NCBI GenBank assembly: GCA_964350245.1
Contig: CAYGJC010000001.1
Coordinates: 1-64,000 of the forward strand
Direction of reading: 5' to 3'
DNA from: JAJACP01 sp964350245
Lineage (GTDB): Bacteria; Chlamydiota; Chlamydiia; Chlamydiales; JAAKFR01
DNA: 64,000 nucleotides
The position numbers and the translations under genes were made by a program. The notes under the pieces were generated by a model. It saw only the letters and a program-made list of their open reading frames with translations. It did no database searches and had not been told where the DNA came from. Positions within the stretch are counted from its first letter, which is position 1. Every line of letters begins with the position of its first letter. Shown in pieces: positions 7,552 to 15,510 of this stretch.

Positions 7552-8883
7552 ATGGCACTCACTAATCCAATCACCAATCCCCCGGCTATTTACTTTTGCG
7601 CTCTCTCTCGCGCTCTTATGGATGACCCCGTCATGGCGCGTTGTGGTCACCTGTTCAATAGAAATGTTGTGGCCATCCCGCGATTATGCCCACTTGATGG
7701 AAGTACCATAAATCCAAGCGACTGCATTCCTTTTTCAGAGCTGAGGGCTAAAATCACGGCCTGGAAAGCACAATACGCCGCAACAAGAGCGCAATCCAGT
7801 TATGCACAGAGTGTAACCGGGGGAGGAGCCGCGGGTGCTGCAGCAGCAGCCGCTGCACCTCAATCAGGAGGGACTAGGACCGGGCCGGTACAACCTGATC
7901 ATGTTGTTAGAAATGTCCACCGGGATGATATTCACGGTTTGATTGCGATCTCTTCAACGCATTTTGTGAGTGGTTCAAAAGACAACACGTTGAGGATGTG
8001 GAAAAATGACGGGAATCTTGTTTCGGATTTAACCACCAACACGTTTGGGGTCGGGTATCGCTACTGGGTAACTGCTCTGGCTACATGCTCAGATGGAAAT
8101 TGGGTCTCAGGCACACGAAATGGGAATATTGATCTTTGGAATCCACAAGGTCAGAAGCTTCTATCGTGCCGGTATCAACCCTCAGCACAGACACAAAGTG
8201 GGTATAAGTGTAAGGAACGGAACAAACAAAGAATTAACTGCATCACCCACTTTCAAAATGACCTCTTTTATATTGGCACTCCCCGATTCGTCCATTTGTG
8301 GAATAAGAGAACAGGAAGTACTACCCAAACCTATGCGGCTAATGAAAACGATTGGGTCTACTGCGTCAATATCCTACAAAATCACGACTTATTGGTGGTG
8401 ATTGGTACAAGCCTGGAGCACTGGAGCATGGCGAGTGATCAGCCCGGCAAAACCTCTATTATCCGGGAAACTCCGCAAGAGCATCGCGCCCGGCAACGCC
8501 CACATATTTCAGCCATCAAACTGATGGAGCACGATCCTAATTTTCTCTCTGCCGCTGTGTTTGATGGAAGCGTTCGACTCGTCGATCTCACAGCCAGAAC
8601 GACTTTTCAAACTTATCGAGAGCACGTCGGGCGTGTGTGGTCTGTAATCAATCTCCGCCCCCATGTGATTGCCAGCAGCGCAGATGATCGAACGATTAAA
8701 ATTTGGGATGCAAGACAACCGAGATCTGTCATGACCCTCTCCGGAGCTCCCGGAAGAGTGTCTTCCCTTTTACGCATCGATCCCCACACTTTTATCTCAG
8801 GTGCTTGTCCAAATAATCCGTTTCAATCTCAGAGCAAAGCAGAAATCTCTTTTTGGGATATACGCAAGGTCACACCCTCATGA
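7552..8883 (+). CDS. U-box and WD40-repeat protein, candidate E3 ubiquitin ligase
   Basis: The 443-residue protein begins with a U-box-like domain at residues about 12-72: IYFCALSRALMDDPVMARCGH, then CPLDG, DCIPFSELRAKITAW. These match the U-box order (C-P-[IL] start, DPV, GH, CPL-G, P-N-x-x-L-R-x-x-I-x-x-W). An alanine-glycine linker (about 90-108) leads to WD40 repeats from about 125 to the end, seven by eye, with WD-type strands ending LRMW, IDLW, VHLW, LEHW, VRLVD, IKIWD and ISFWD. U-box plus WD40 is the layout of eukaryotic Prp19, and bacterial pathogens use U-box proteins as ubiquitin ligases. The beta-propeller is clearly paralogous to that of the 9233-10906 protein. GAGG precedes the ATG. 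Ligase activity is inferred, not shown. Confidence 0.75.
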   Translation: MALTNPITNPPAIYFCALSRALMDDPVMARCGHLFNRNVVAIPRLCPLDGSTINPSDCIPFSELRAKITAWKAQYAATRAQSSYAQSVTGGGAAGAAAAAAAPQSGGTRTGPVQPDHVVRNVHRDDIHGLIAISSTHFVSGSKDNTLRMWKNDGNLVSDLTTNTFGVGYRYWVTALATCSDGNWVSGTRNGNIDLWNPQGQKLLSCRYQPSAQTQSGYKCKERNKQRINCITHFQNDLFYIGTPRFVHLWNKRTGSTTQTYAANENDWVYCVNILQNHDLLVVIGTSLEHWSMASDQPGKTSIIRETPQEHRARQRPHISAIKLMEHDPNFLSAAVFDGSVRLVDLTARTTFQTYREHVGRVWSVINLRPHVIASSADDRTIKIWDARQPRSVMTLSGAPGRVSSLLRIDPHTFISGACPNNPFQSQSKAEISFWDIRKVTPS

Positions 8884-9266
8884 GCGCTTCAGCCATTTCC
8901 CGCACAACCCATCACTGTCTCACTTTAAAAAAAGTCTACATCCAGCAGATCAGAAGTGGCCAGAAAACGGTTGAAGGGCGCATTTTCGCACGTAGCGTCC
9001 CTAAGCTACGCGCCGGGGATACGGTCCGCTTCTATTACTACAGTAATGCCAAGGACGATGTGACATGTAGGATTACCGACATTCGCCGTTTTACAAGTTT
9101 TTCAGCGCTGTTGGAAGCGTGTGGGTATAAAAACTGCATTCCCAGTGCAGAAAGCCACGAAGAGGCTGTAGCTGCCTATGCGGCCATTCCCGGCTACACC
9201 GAAAAGGCAAAGATTCATGGCGTAGCTGCTATTTATCTAGAGCCTCTGCACTTGCGTACATCATAA
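8880..9266 (+). CDS. stand-alone ASCH (PUA-like) domain protein
   Basis: The ATG at 8880 overlaps the stop of the U-box gene (ATGA), so translation is probably coupled; an in-frame ATG at 8853 is less likely. The 128-residue protein is almost entirely ASCH domain: LTLKKVYIQQIRSGQKTVEGRI, DTVRFYY, RRFTSFSALLEACGYKNCIP and IPGYTEKAKIHGVAAIYLE. The same landmarks in the same order fill residues 288-400 of the GNAT-ASCH protein two genes upstream. ASCH proteins bind RNA or nucleosides; E. coli YqfB hydrolyses N4-acetylcytidine. The 3' end overlaps the convergent GNAT-WD40 gene by 34 bases. Its exact function is unknown. Confidence 0.82.
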   Translation: MSASAISRTTHHCLTLKKVYIQQIRSGQKTVEGRIFARSVPKLRAGDTVRFYYYSNAKDDVTCRITDIRRFTSFSALLEACGYKNCIPSAESHEEAVAAYAAIPGYTEKAKIHGVAAIYLEPLHLRTS

Positions 9267-10906
9267 AAGCGGATTTCAGCCCCTTTGGATCCACGTGCAA
9301 ATGGGTCGGGGGGGCAGGTTCCTGCAACTAATGTATTTTCATCTAGACTCAACATGGTTGTGACCTCGCCTACATGGCCGGAAATCGTATGCATACTGCG
9401 AGGTTGCCGCATATCCCAAAGTTTAATCGTCCGATCTTCTCCACTACTGGCAAAAGTATGGGTCGCTGTAGGCACAATGGACCACACTCTTTTTTGATGC
9501 TCTTTCCAGCTTGCCACAATCCGCTGGCTAGAAATATCCAGAACTTTGACAGAGCCGTCAAAAACAGCCAAACCAAAGTGATGAGAAGACGATTGCATGG
9601 GCGCTAGATCGGATATAAATGCTCTTTGCCATCTAGGACGCTTTCCAGGCTGAAATACCTTCGTTTTTTGTCCTTCGAGCAACACATTACCCCCATGCTG
9701 CCACCCGTCACCTCCACGCTTCCATACATCAACGCTTCCTCCTGTTACAGCCAAAAGCCGGTCTTTAGTGAGAGGATGGACGCAATAGACCCAGTCATTG
9801 ACATGCGTCTTGGTTGTCGACTCCGTTCTCCCTTCTATAAAGTTATACTCATCAAATGCGGTGGGAAATCCCACAAACATACTGGGCTTATGTGGATCTA
9901 ATCCCCCGGCAAAACAAAGCGCTCTGTAGGTGTTATACGCATGGCACACATGACCTGTTTGGGGCAGTTTCAGCTTAATCTCTCTGACTCTTTCACCACT
10001 GGTTTTCCATAGAGTAATCTGTCCATTGCGTTGTCCGCTAACCCAGTAGGCATCATTGAGTACTGAAACAGCTGTGATCCAATCACGTTCGGTTCGTTGG
10101 CTAGGCTCTACCTCTGTGATCGTCGCCACACGCCTACCACTGCGATCCCACTTGTAAATTGAATTATCCGCAGATCCACTCACAAAAGTGCCGTCAGACA
10201 GTTTTCTCAAGGCATGAATATTACCGTAATGAGCATCGTGGATGACGTGCACAAGTTCAGGTTCATCATTGCCTGAAGCCGAGCCTCCCTGTCCAAGAGC
10301 TCCCATCTGTTGATTAACTGCCGCAGCAGCAGCTCCGCCTGCCTCTGCAATGCGCTCTGGACAGGACAACAAGTATTCGGTAGTCCCTTTTACATAGCGG
10401 TCTTTCCATTCATGAACAACTTCAAAGCCTTTTTTTCTAAAGAACATAAGAGATTCTTGCTTGTTTTCACTGACGGTAACATGAATGCCTTTATGCCCTA
10501 GGCCTAGTCGATTCACTTCTCTTTTTAGTTTATCGACAAGCGAGGATCCAAGACCTCTTCCCGAGTTATGTACGGAATGATCAACAAACAGGGACTTCAC
10601 TTCGATGCTATCCTGTACACCAAATTCAGCAAACTCATTACTCAAAACTGTCTTGAAAACAAGCACACCGACTGCTCTACTGCATTCATAGAGCAAATAA
10701 GCTGTGCGGTCCCTACCTTCACGAATCTGGCTGAGCGCCTTTTCTTGGGGTCCATATAAGGGAGTAAGAATACGGTGAAAAATCTCTGTGATCACATCCA
10801 TTTTATCCAGATCATCTCCCCCGACATGATGAAAAGTACGCTCAGGGTTCGTATAGAGATAAACATGACTCGTTTGAACTGCGGTGGACACTGCTGCTGC
10901 GCTCAT
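9233..10906 (-). CDS. GNAT acetyltransferase-WD40 fusion protein
   Basis: The 557-residue protein joins an N-terminal GNAT domain (about 14-182; acetyl-CoA loop NSGRGLGSSLVDKL at 114-127 and SLMFFRKKGFEVV at 152-164) to a C-terminal WD40 propeller (about 222-557). An alanine-glycine linker lies between, as in the neighbouring U-box protein. The propeller tracks that of the U-box protein blade by blade: NDWVYC, AVFDGSV, RVWS, DRTIK-WD-RQPRS and the final F-D-RK strand are shared. The GNAT domain also resembles that of the GNAT-ASCH protein (L-PL-G, SGxGxGS-LV). AAAGGAGA precedes the ATG. The propeller could bind a protein target for acetylation; substrate and secretion are unknown. Confidence 0.8.
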   Translation of the reverse strand: MSAAAVSTAVQTSHVYLYTNPERTFHHVGGDDLDKMDVITEIFHRILTPLYGPQEKALSQIREGRDRTAYLLYECSRAVGVLVFKTVLSNEFAEFGVQDSIEVKSLFVDHSVHNSGRGLGSSLVDKLKREVNRLGLGHKGIHVTVSENKQESLMFFRKKGFEVVHEWKDRYVKGTTEYLLSCPERIAEAGGAAAAAVNQQMGALGQGGSASGNDEPELVHVIHDAHYGNIHALRKLSDGTFVSGSADNSIYKWDRSGRRVATITEVEPSQRTERDWITAVSVLNDAYWVSGQRNGQITLWKTSGERVREIKLKLPQTGHVCHAYNTYRALCFAGGLDPHKPSMFVGFPTAFDEYNFIEGRTESTTKTHVNDWVYCVHPLTKDRLLAVTGGSVDVWKRGGDGWQHGGNVLLEGQKTKVFQPGKRPRWQRAFISDLAPMQSSSHHFGLAVFDGSVKVLDISSQRIVASWKEHQKRVWSIVPTATHTFASSGEDRTIKLWDMRQPRSMHTISGHVGEVTTMLSLDENTLVAGTCPPDPFARGSKGAEIRFYDVRKCRGSR

Positions 10907-11045
10907 AGATTCTCCTTTTTTTGGAAAAGTTGTAGACTATTTTTAAAGATCAAGTCAAGGAAAAATTCTAGTATAATTAGGATTTCGTAAATTGTATTAA
11001 ATATGAAAATCATTCATAATTAATTCAAAAAATTGAGAACACAAA

Positions 11046-11882
11046 GTGACAACACCCTTACATTTAATTAGTCTTTGTACAGAGTTTCAAGCTGCGATTG
11101 CTTTGGATGACGCTCAAGAAATGAGAAGGATTCATACACTCCATGCAGGCGTGCTAGAACATCCAAATTCCACGGGTAATACTCCTCTTATGGAAGCAGC
11201 GAGGCTGGGACATCTTATCAGCTTACAAACGCTCATGGCCCTTGGAGCTAATCTGCATGCTGTGGGTGGAGCGGACGGAGGTACGCCTCTTCATCAGGCA
11301 GTGCGGAGCGGGCAGAACGGAGCAATCAATTTTCTTGTGGATGCAGGGGCAGACATACACAAGTGCGATAACGATGGCTACACGCCCCTAAGAGTGGCGA
11401 TAGAGGTGCTGCAAGTGGAAGCGGCTGCTACTCTTGTTAGACAAGGAGCCTTAGTGAATTCTCCTAGACCACAAGGAAAAACACCTCTTCATTTTGCTAT
11501 GGATGAGATCGATAGCTTATCGTTTCATTTAAGAGGAGGGAACTTAGCTACCATTGAAGAAAAAAGAGCCGAACTCATTGTCCTTTTCTTAAATGCAGGA
11601 ACTGACACTGAACAAGCTGATAACAAAGGATTTACACCTTTACACTACGCTGCTCAAAAGAATTTAGTTGCCGCTGCTACGGTTCTGATCAGACGAGGGG
11701 CTAGAGTTGATGCCGCTTCTAGAGCGCGTACAACCCCTCTTCATGAAGCAGCGCGATGCGGAAGCGCTGAGGTCTTGCAACTCCTTTTATCGAAAGGAGC
11801 AGATACACAAAATACTGACAGGAGAATGCTTACACCTCTACAGCACGCTCAGGAAGAAAGAATTAGAACAGCCCTTTCATAA
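11046..11882 (+). CDS. ankyrin-repeat protein
   Basis: The 278-residue protein consists of six or seven ankyrin repeats, visible as TPLMEAARLGH, TPLHQAVRSGQ, TPLRVAIEV, TPLHFAMDE, TPLHYAAQKN, TPLHEAARCG and TPLQHAQEE, each about 33 residues apart and followed by L-x-x-GA. One longer interval (about residues 155-180) holds a helical insertion. There is no signal peptide or membrane segment. The start is a GTG without a strong ribosome binding site. Ankyrin proteins mediate protein-protein contacts and are common effectors of intracellular bacteria. It abuts the aroDE stop with no gap on the opposite strand. The target is unknown. Confidence 0.87.
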   Translation: MTTPLHLISLCTEFQAAIALDDAQEMRRIHTLHAGVLEHPNSTGNTPLMEAARLGHLISLQTLMALGANLHAVGGADGGTPLHQAVRSGQNGAINFLVDAGADIHKCDNDGYTPLRVAIEVLQVEAAATLVRQGALVNSPRPQGKTPLHFAMDEIDSLSFHLRGGNLATIEEKRAELIVLFLNAGTDTEQADNKGFTPLHYAAQKNLVAAATVLIRRGARVDAASRARTTPLHEAARCGSAEVLQLLLSKGADTQNTDRRMLTPLQHAQEERIRTALS

Positions 11883-13115
11883 CTATCCTCCAAACCAGTG
11901 GCTATACTGCTGTTTTGCCTGCTGAGTCCACATCTCCATCCCCGTCACAATCTGACACCCCTTCGCAGCAGCCGCTTCCAATAGAGGCGTTATCTCTGGG
12001 CGGGTGATGATATCCATCACAATCCGGTTTTCCAACAGGGCACTTGTATCGATCGGACAGGTGGGCGTACAATTAATCAAAATGTCATACCCTTGAGAAG
12101 CAAATTCATCTAGGGGGAGGATGCGGTGACTGACTGTACGATTGGCAATGCGTACGCAGGCGCCCCGTTTAACCGCTTCTTTGGCAATCGCTTTGGCAGC
12201 TCCACCGGCTCCAAGAATGACAATTTGCTTACCCGCAACAGCTCCTTTTTGCTCCAATGCGTCTAAAGCGCCTATCCCATCTGTATTCCAGCAGCGCATC
12301 TGCCCTTTTTCAAACCCAATCGTGTTGATCACCTCGCCGTTCCTAATCTGCTCTTTCAAGGGCATGGTGACACTCAAACCACGAAAACCTAACTGTTGCA
12401 ATAAGGGAAGCGCCACAGAGATCTCTTTTTTTCTGATCTCCATCTTCACATAGACGGCATCCAAACCGAGCTGCGCAAACGCTATGTTATGTTTTTTGTC
12501 GCTCTGACTCCCACTTATGGGGTCACCAATCAGCCCAAAAAGAGCGCTTTTAGGAGAGAGGGTGGAATACCGGTACACATCTACCAGCTCATCTAAAAGA
12601 ATCTGTCCGGGAGCGGTTACATCCTCTTCCTCAAGCGGCGCATAGGTCCAAGGCGCTCCAAAAACAGGAGCTAAAACACGGGTGATCTCTCCCCTCTCTC
12701 CCATGCATAAACCGATGAGTTTTTTTTCACGAATAAACTGTAACATTCTCAGTGCATCTAGTGTGGAATGGGCGTAGGTCGCGATTTTGTAATAGTCCGC
12801 AGTCACACGCTGCATCCTGTCCCAAACCACATGCAGATCTGGATTAGAATCAAAATCATGGAAAGAGGAAATGCGGGGCACAGGTAACTCAATCTCTTGA
12901 TCAAAAGGAAGATCGATATAGTCTGGATGATAAGAGAGAAGCTTAGCATCAAAACGGCTGAGCTTGAAAATCACAGGCTTTCGACACGCCTGACGTATTT
13001 TCTTGAGATCTTTGGGGATGAAAAGATCGAGACGTAATTCAATGAGATCAGCTTTTTGATTGGCCTCTTCAATAGTCGCTAGGCACTCTCGACTAATGGG
13101 GGCACATAACATCAT
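11883..13115 (-). CDS. aroDE: fused 3-dehydroquinate dehydratase/shikimate dehydrogenase
   Basis: This bifunctional enzyme carries out steps three and four of the shikimate pathway. Residues 1-about 185 are a type I dehydroquinase: ADLIELRLDLF, the KIATYA segment with the Schiff-base lysine, and LIGLCMGERG. Residues about 190-410 are AroE: FGLIGDPISGSQSDKKHN for shikimate binding, VTMPLKEQ with the catalytic lysine, NTDG, and the NADP loop LGAGGAAKAIA followed by ANRT. The fusion is typical of chlamydiae and also of plants. It overlaps the end of aroB by 23 bases. An ATG one codon in (13112) is an alternative start. Confidence 0.95.
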   Translation of the reverse strand: MMLCAPISRECLATIEEANQKADLIELRLDLFIPKDLKKIRQACRKPVIFKLSRFDAKLLSYHPDYIDLPFDQEIELPVPRISSFHDFDSNPDLHVVWDRMQRVTADYYKIATYAHSTLDALRMLQFIREKKLIGLCMGERGEITRVLAPVFGAPWTYAPLEEEDVTAPGQILLDELVDVYRYSTLSPKSALFGLIGDPISGSQSDKKHNIAFAQLGLDAVYVKMEIRKKEISVALPLLQQLGFRGLSVTMPLKEQIRNGEVINTIGFEKGQMRCWNTDGIGALDALEQKGAVAGKQIVILGAGGAAKAIAKEAVKRGACVRIANRTVSHRILPLDEFASQGYDILINCTPTCPIDTSALLENRIVMDIITRPEITPLLEAAAAKGCQIVTGMEMWTQQAKQQYSHWFGG

Positions 13116-14160
13116 TCCAGCTCGCGTTTAAAATCTCTTTCGAGAGAGTCGTTGCATACTCCCCTTCAAAAGGGGCAACAGAACCCACATCTGTCAAGAC
13201 GACAAAACGATGGGCTCCCTTCTTGTCTCTACCTAACATCTCGTAGGGGACGTGATCGGGAAAATCGGCTGCGATGGGAAATTTTTCTAAAAAAGCAACG
13301 ATCCGGTGGTAGGATGCAGAGGAGAGGTAATCGAGCCTATGCGCCATCGCGGCTTCCACATGCATCCCCATTAACACAGCCTGACCGTGCGGCCGAGCAT
13401 AGTCAGATAATGTCTCAAGTGCGTGCCCAATGGTATGACCGAAATTGAGAATTCTTCTCAGTCCCGATTTCTCATAGGGATCCTTTTCAATAATGGCTGT
13501 CTTAATCGCACAACTGCGTTTCACCATTTCCCGAATGAGTGTCGGATCACGCAGGAGAAGCTTTTCATAATGCGTTTCGATAAATTGAAAAAAGGCACGG
13601 TCGTAGACCAGGCCATGCTTAATCGACTCGGCAAACCCAAGCGCAAATTCTCGTTGGGGCAGCGTCTTTAGCAGCGTGAAGTCGATAAAGACTTTGCTGG
13701 GATGATGAAACGCGCCAATCCAATTTTTTGCTTCCGCAACATTGACTCCTGTTTTCCCTCCCATCGACGCATCTGTCATGGCAATCAGAGTGGAGGGCAT
13801 AGAAACATAAGCTATTCCCCTACAATATGTTGCTGAAACAAAGCCAACCAAATCTAGAAGAGCTCCCCCTCCAACAGCAATCAAACAGCTCTCTCTGCCA
13901 CACCCTCTTTCAATCAGGGCATCTTCAATTTTTTCCTTCATGGCACGGGACTTGATAGACTCTCCTTGTGGGAGGACGATTTTATCTTCTTTGAGCTGAG
14001 GAAGTAGACCTTGAATGGCTGTAGTTGTGATCAGTATAGGTCTCAGTCCATGTGATTTAGCATAAGAAAAGGCGTGCTCAAGAAGGTTGTCTCCAAAGAC
14101 CAAATCGTATTGAATAGGTGGAGGACGAACTGTGATGGAAAGCGTATCTTTTACTGGCAT
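13093..14160 (-). CDS. aroB: 3-dehydroquinate synthase
   Basis: It converts DAHP to 3-dehydroquinate, step two of the pathway, using NAD and a divalent metal. Landmarks are IAVGGGALLDLVGFVSATYCRG (NAD loop), STLIAMTDASMGGKTGVN, and the metal ligands in ESIKHGL and LNFGHTIGHALE...HG. The ATG at 14160 is preferred; an in-frame GTG at 14178 would add six residues but has no ribosome binding site. The length of about 355 residues is normal. It forms an aroB-aroDE operon with a 23-base overlap. In C. trachomatis aroC precedes it directly; here no aroC is visible upstream. Confidence 0.94.
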   Translation of the reverse strand: MPVKDTLSITVRPPPIQYDLVFGDNLLEHAFSYAKSHGLRPILITTTAIQGLLPQLKEDKIVLPQGESIKSRAMKEKIEDALIERGCGRESCLIAVGGGALLDLVGFVSATYCRGIAYVSMPSTLIAMTDASMGGKTGVNVAEAKNWIGAFHHPSKVFIDFTLLKTLPQREFALGFAESIKHGLVYDRAFFQFIETHYEKLLLRDPTLIREMVKRSCAIKTAIIEKDPYEKSGLRRILNFGHTIGHALETLSDYARPHGQAVLMGMHVEAAMAHRLDYLSSASYHRIVAFLEKFPIAADFPDHVPYEMLGRDKKGAHRFVVLTDVGSVAPFEGEYATTLSKEILNASWNDVMCPH

Positions 14161-14327
14161 GCTCCCAAGATACTCCACTAAACGGATTTTACAAAATGGG
14201 AATGTAAATCTGATTACCTAAAATAAAAAATAGGGAACTTTTGAAAGACCGATCCAATGAAGCAGAAAGCTTGATTACGCAGAATATTTTAGATGAATCC
14301 AAACGATTAAGTAGTTAGAATTGAGTT

Positions 14328-14843
14328 ATGGTTGAAATATACAGTTACGACATCACCACCCACGAGCGGTTCGCGCGCGATCAACAAGAGATCGAGGCCT
14401 TCCGCAAGCAGTACCACATCCCTCCTGGCCGCGCAAAAGTCGTTGCTGTTCATACACGCGTTCTAGACTTTGTTCCTAAGCACCCAGCCCTTGTTCTGCT
14501 CATGCAGACCTACCAGAGGAAGATGTGGGCGCGTTTTATGATCCCAAAAAACTACTACACCCAAAGATTTGCTTCTTCTTATGTTGCTCCTTCTCTGGGA
14601 GGCACTCAAAAACAGAGTGCCGACATCCATAAAATCCAAGCTTTCCTCAAAAATCAAACGCGGGGCAGAAAGATTCGCCCAAGAGAAGAGAGAAAAGAGC
14701 AGGATGAAGGAGAAAAAAATCGAGATGAGCAACTGGTCGACGAGGGAGAGGTGATCATTGATATGATCGAAAAAGGGGTCAAAGAAACCAATGAGATGAT
14801 CGATTATATCATCTCGCGAATGCATCAATTTGTACAGGCTTAA
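14328..14843 (+). CDS. conserved chlamydial hypothetical protein (CT273 position)
   Basis: I do not recognise a domain in this 171-residue protein. The first 95 residues look globular, rich in aromatic and basic residues (HERFARDQQEIEAFRKQYHI; LMQTYQRKMWARFMIP). Residues about 110-145 are highly charged, mainly K, R and E, and probably form a helix or coiled coil ahead of a C-terminal helix (IDMIEKGVKETNEMIDYII). There is no signal peptide. It is followed after three bases by a TPR gene and then dnaA, the position CT273 holds in C. trachomatis. That pairing suggests a chaperone-client or complex partnership, which is inference. Confidence 0.75.
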   Translation: MVEIYSYDITTHERFARDQQEIEAFRKQYHIPPGRAKVVAVHTRVLDFVPKHPALVLLMQTYQRKMWARFMIPKNYYTQRFASSYVAPSLGGTQKQSADIHKIQAFLKNQTRGRKIRPREERKEQDEGEKNRDEQLVDEGEVIIDMIEKGVKETNEMIDYIISRMHQFVQA

Positions 14844-14846
14844 GCA

Positions 14847-15242
14847 ATGACCGTTGTCAATTGGAGAGCAATTTTAGGATGGAGTGACGAGCAGCTAGAA
14901 GAACTGCGCTTCTCAGGCTTCTCGTTTTTACGAGAGGGCCACTACTCAAAAGCATTGCTGTTTTTTGAAGCTCTCGTGGTGGTCGATCCTACAAGTACCT
15001 ACGATATCCAAACGCTTGGTGCACTTTATCTACAAATCGGTGAGGGAGAAAAGGCTCTCAAATCCCTTGACCAAGCCCTCGGGCTAGATCCTTTGCATGA
15101 ACCCACCGTGTTGAACAAAGTAAAGGCATTGATGCTGCTCAATCGAAAAACCGAAGCACTTGAACTGGCTCGCACGCTGGAAAAAAGTGAAGATCCAACG
15201 GTTGCTAGTGACGCGGCTGCTCTTTTGCTCGCCTATCATTAA
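14847..15242 (+). CDS. TPR protein, possible type III secretion chaperone (LcrH/SycD-like; CT274 position)
   Basis: The 131-residue protein is made of about three tetratricopeptide repeats: residues about 20-50 (FSFLREGHYSKALLFFEALV), 55-85 (LGALYLQIGEGEKALKSLDQAL) and 88-115 (VLNKVKALMLLNRKTEALELA). Small three-TPR proteins of this length are typical of class II type III secretion chaperones. The gene lies three bases after the 14328-14843 gene and upstream of dnaA, as CT274 does. A generic TPR scaffold role cannot be excluded. Confidence 0.8.
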   Translation: MTVVNWRAILGWSDEQLEELRFSGFSFLREGHYSKALLFFEALVVVDPTSTYDIQTLGALYLQIGEGEKALKSLDQALGLDPLHEPTVLNKVKALMLLNRKTEALELARTLEKSEDPTVASDAAALLLAYH

Positions 15243-15277
15243 CCTTCCCAAATTCAAGCATATATATTGGGGATAAT

Positions 15278-15479
15278 TTGTTCACAACATTTACAATAAA
15301 TGAGTTACATGTTTGCAACCTCATGCCATTTTTTTTCGAACTCACCACTTTGATCATAAAATAGTTAGTCACACCTGCCGGATTTATTGTGTAAAAAATC
15401 TTGCGGCGTATCGGACCAGATGTTACATTCTCAACCTTGTTCACAACTCCAATATTGGCTGAGAAGGGGTTGTGGAAAA
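15278..15479. promoter_or_regulatory. three DnaA-box-like 9-mers upstream of dnaA
   Basis: TTGTTCACA occurs at 15278-15286 and again at 15437-15445, each 8 of 9 to the E. coli consensus TTATNCACA. A third 8 of 9 match lies on the other strand, TGTGGAAAA at 15471-15479 (complement TTTTCCACA). All three sit in the 268-base noncoding stretch before dnaA. They suggest autoregulation by DnaA, or part of an origin. The stretch otherwise holds no gene. Confidence 0.5.
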
Positions 15480-15510
15480 CGTTGTTCATATCTTCACCAC
15501 GAGGGAATCT

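Noticed and set aside
9233..9266. The 34-base overlap of the ASCH and GNAT-WD40 genes as an assembly error
   Set aside because: Both proteins end normally for their domains, so a genuine convergent overlap is more likely.
14179..14327. Search for tRNA genes in the gap before the CT273-like gene and in the other intergenic gaps
   Set aside because: No cloverleaf or T-loop consensus was found in any gap by eye; a covariance-model scan would be needed to exclude one firmly.
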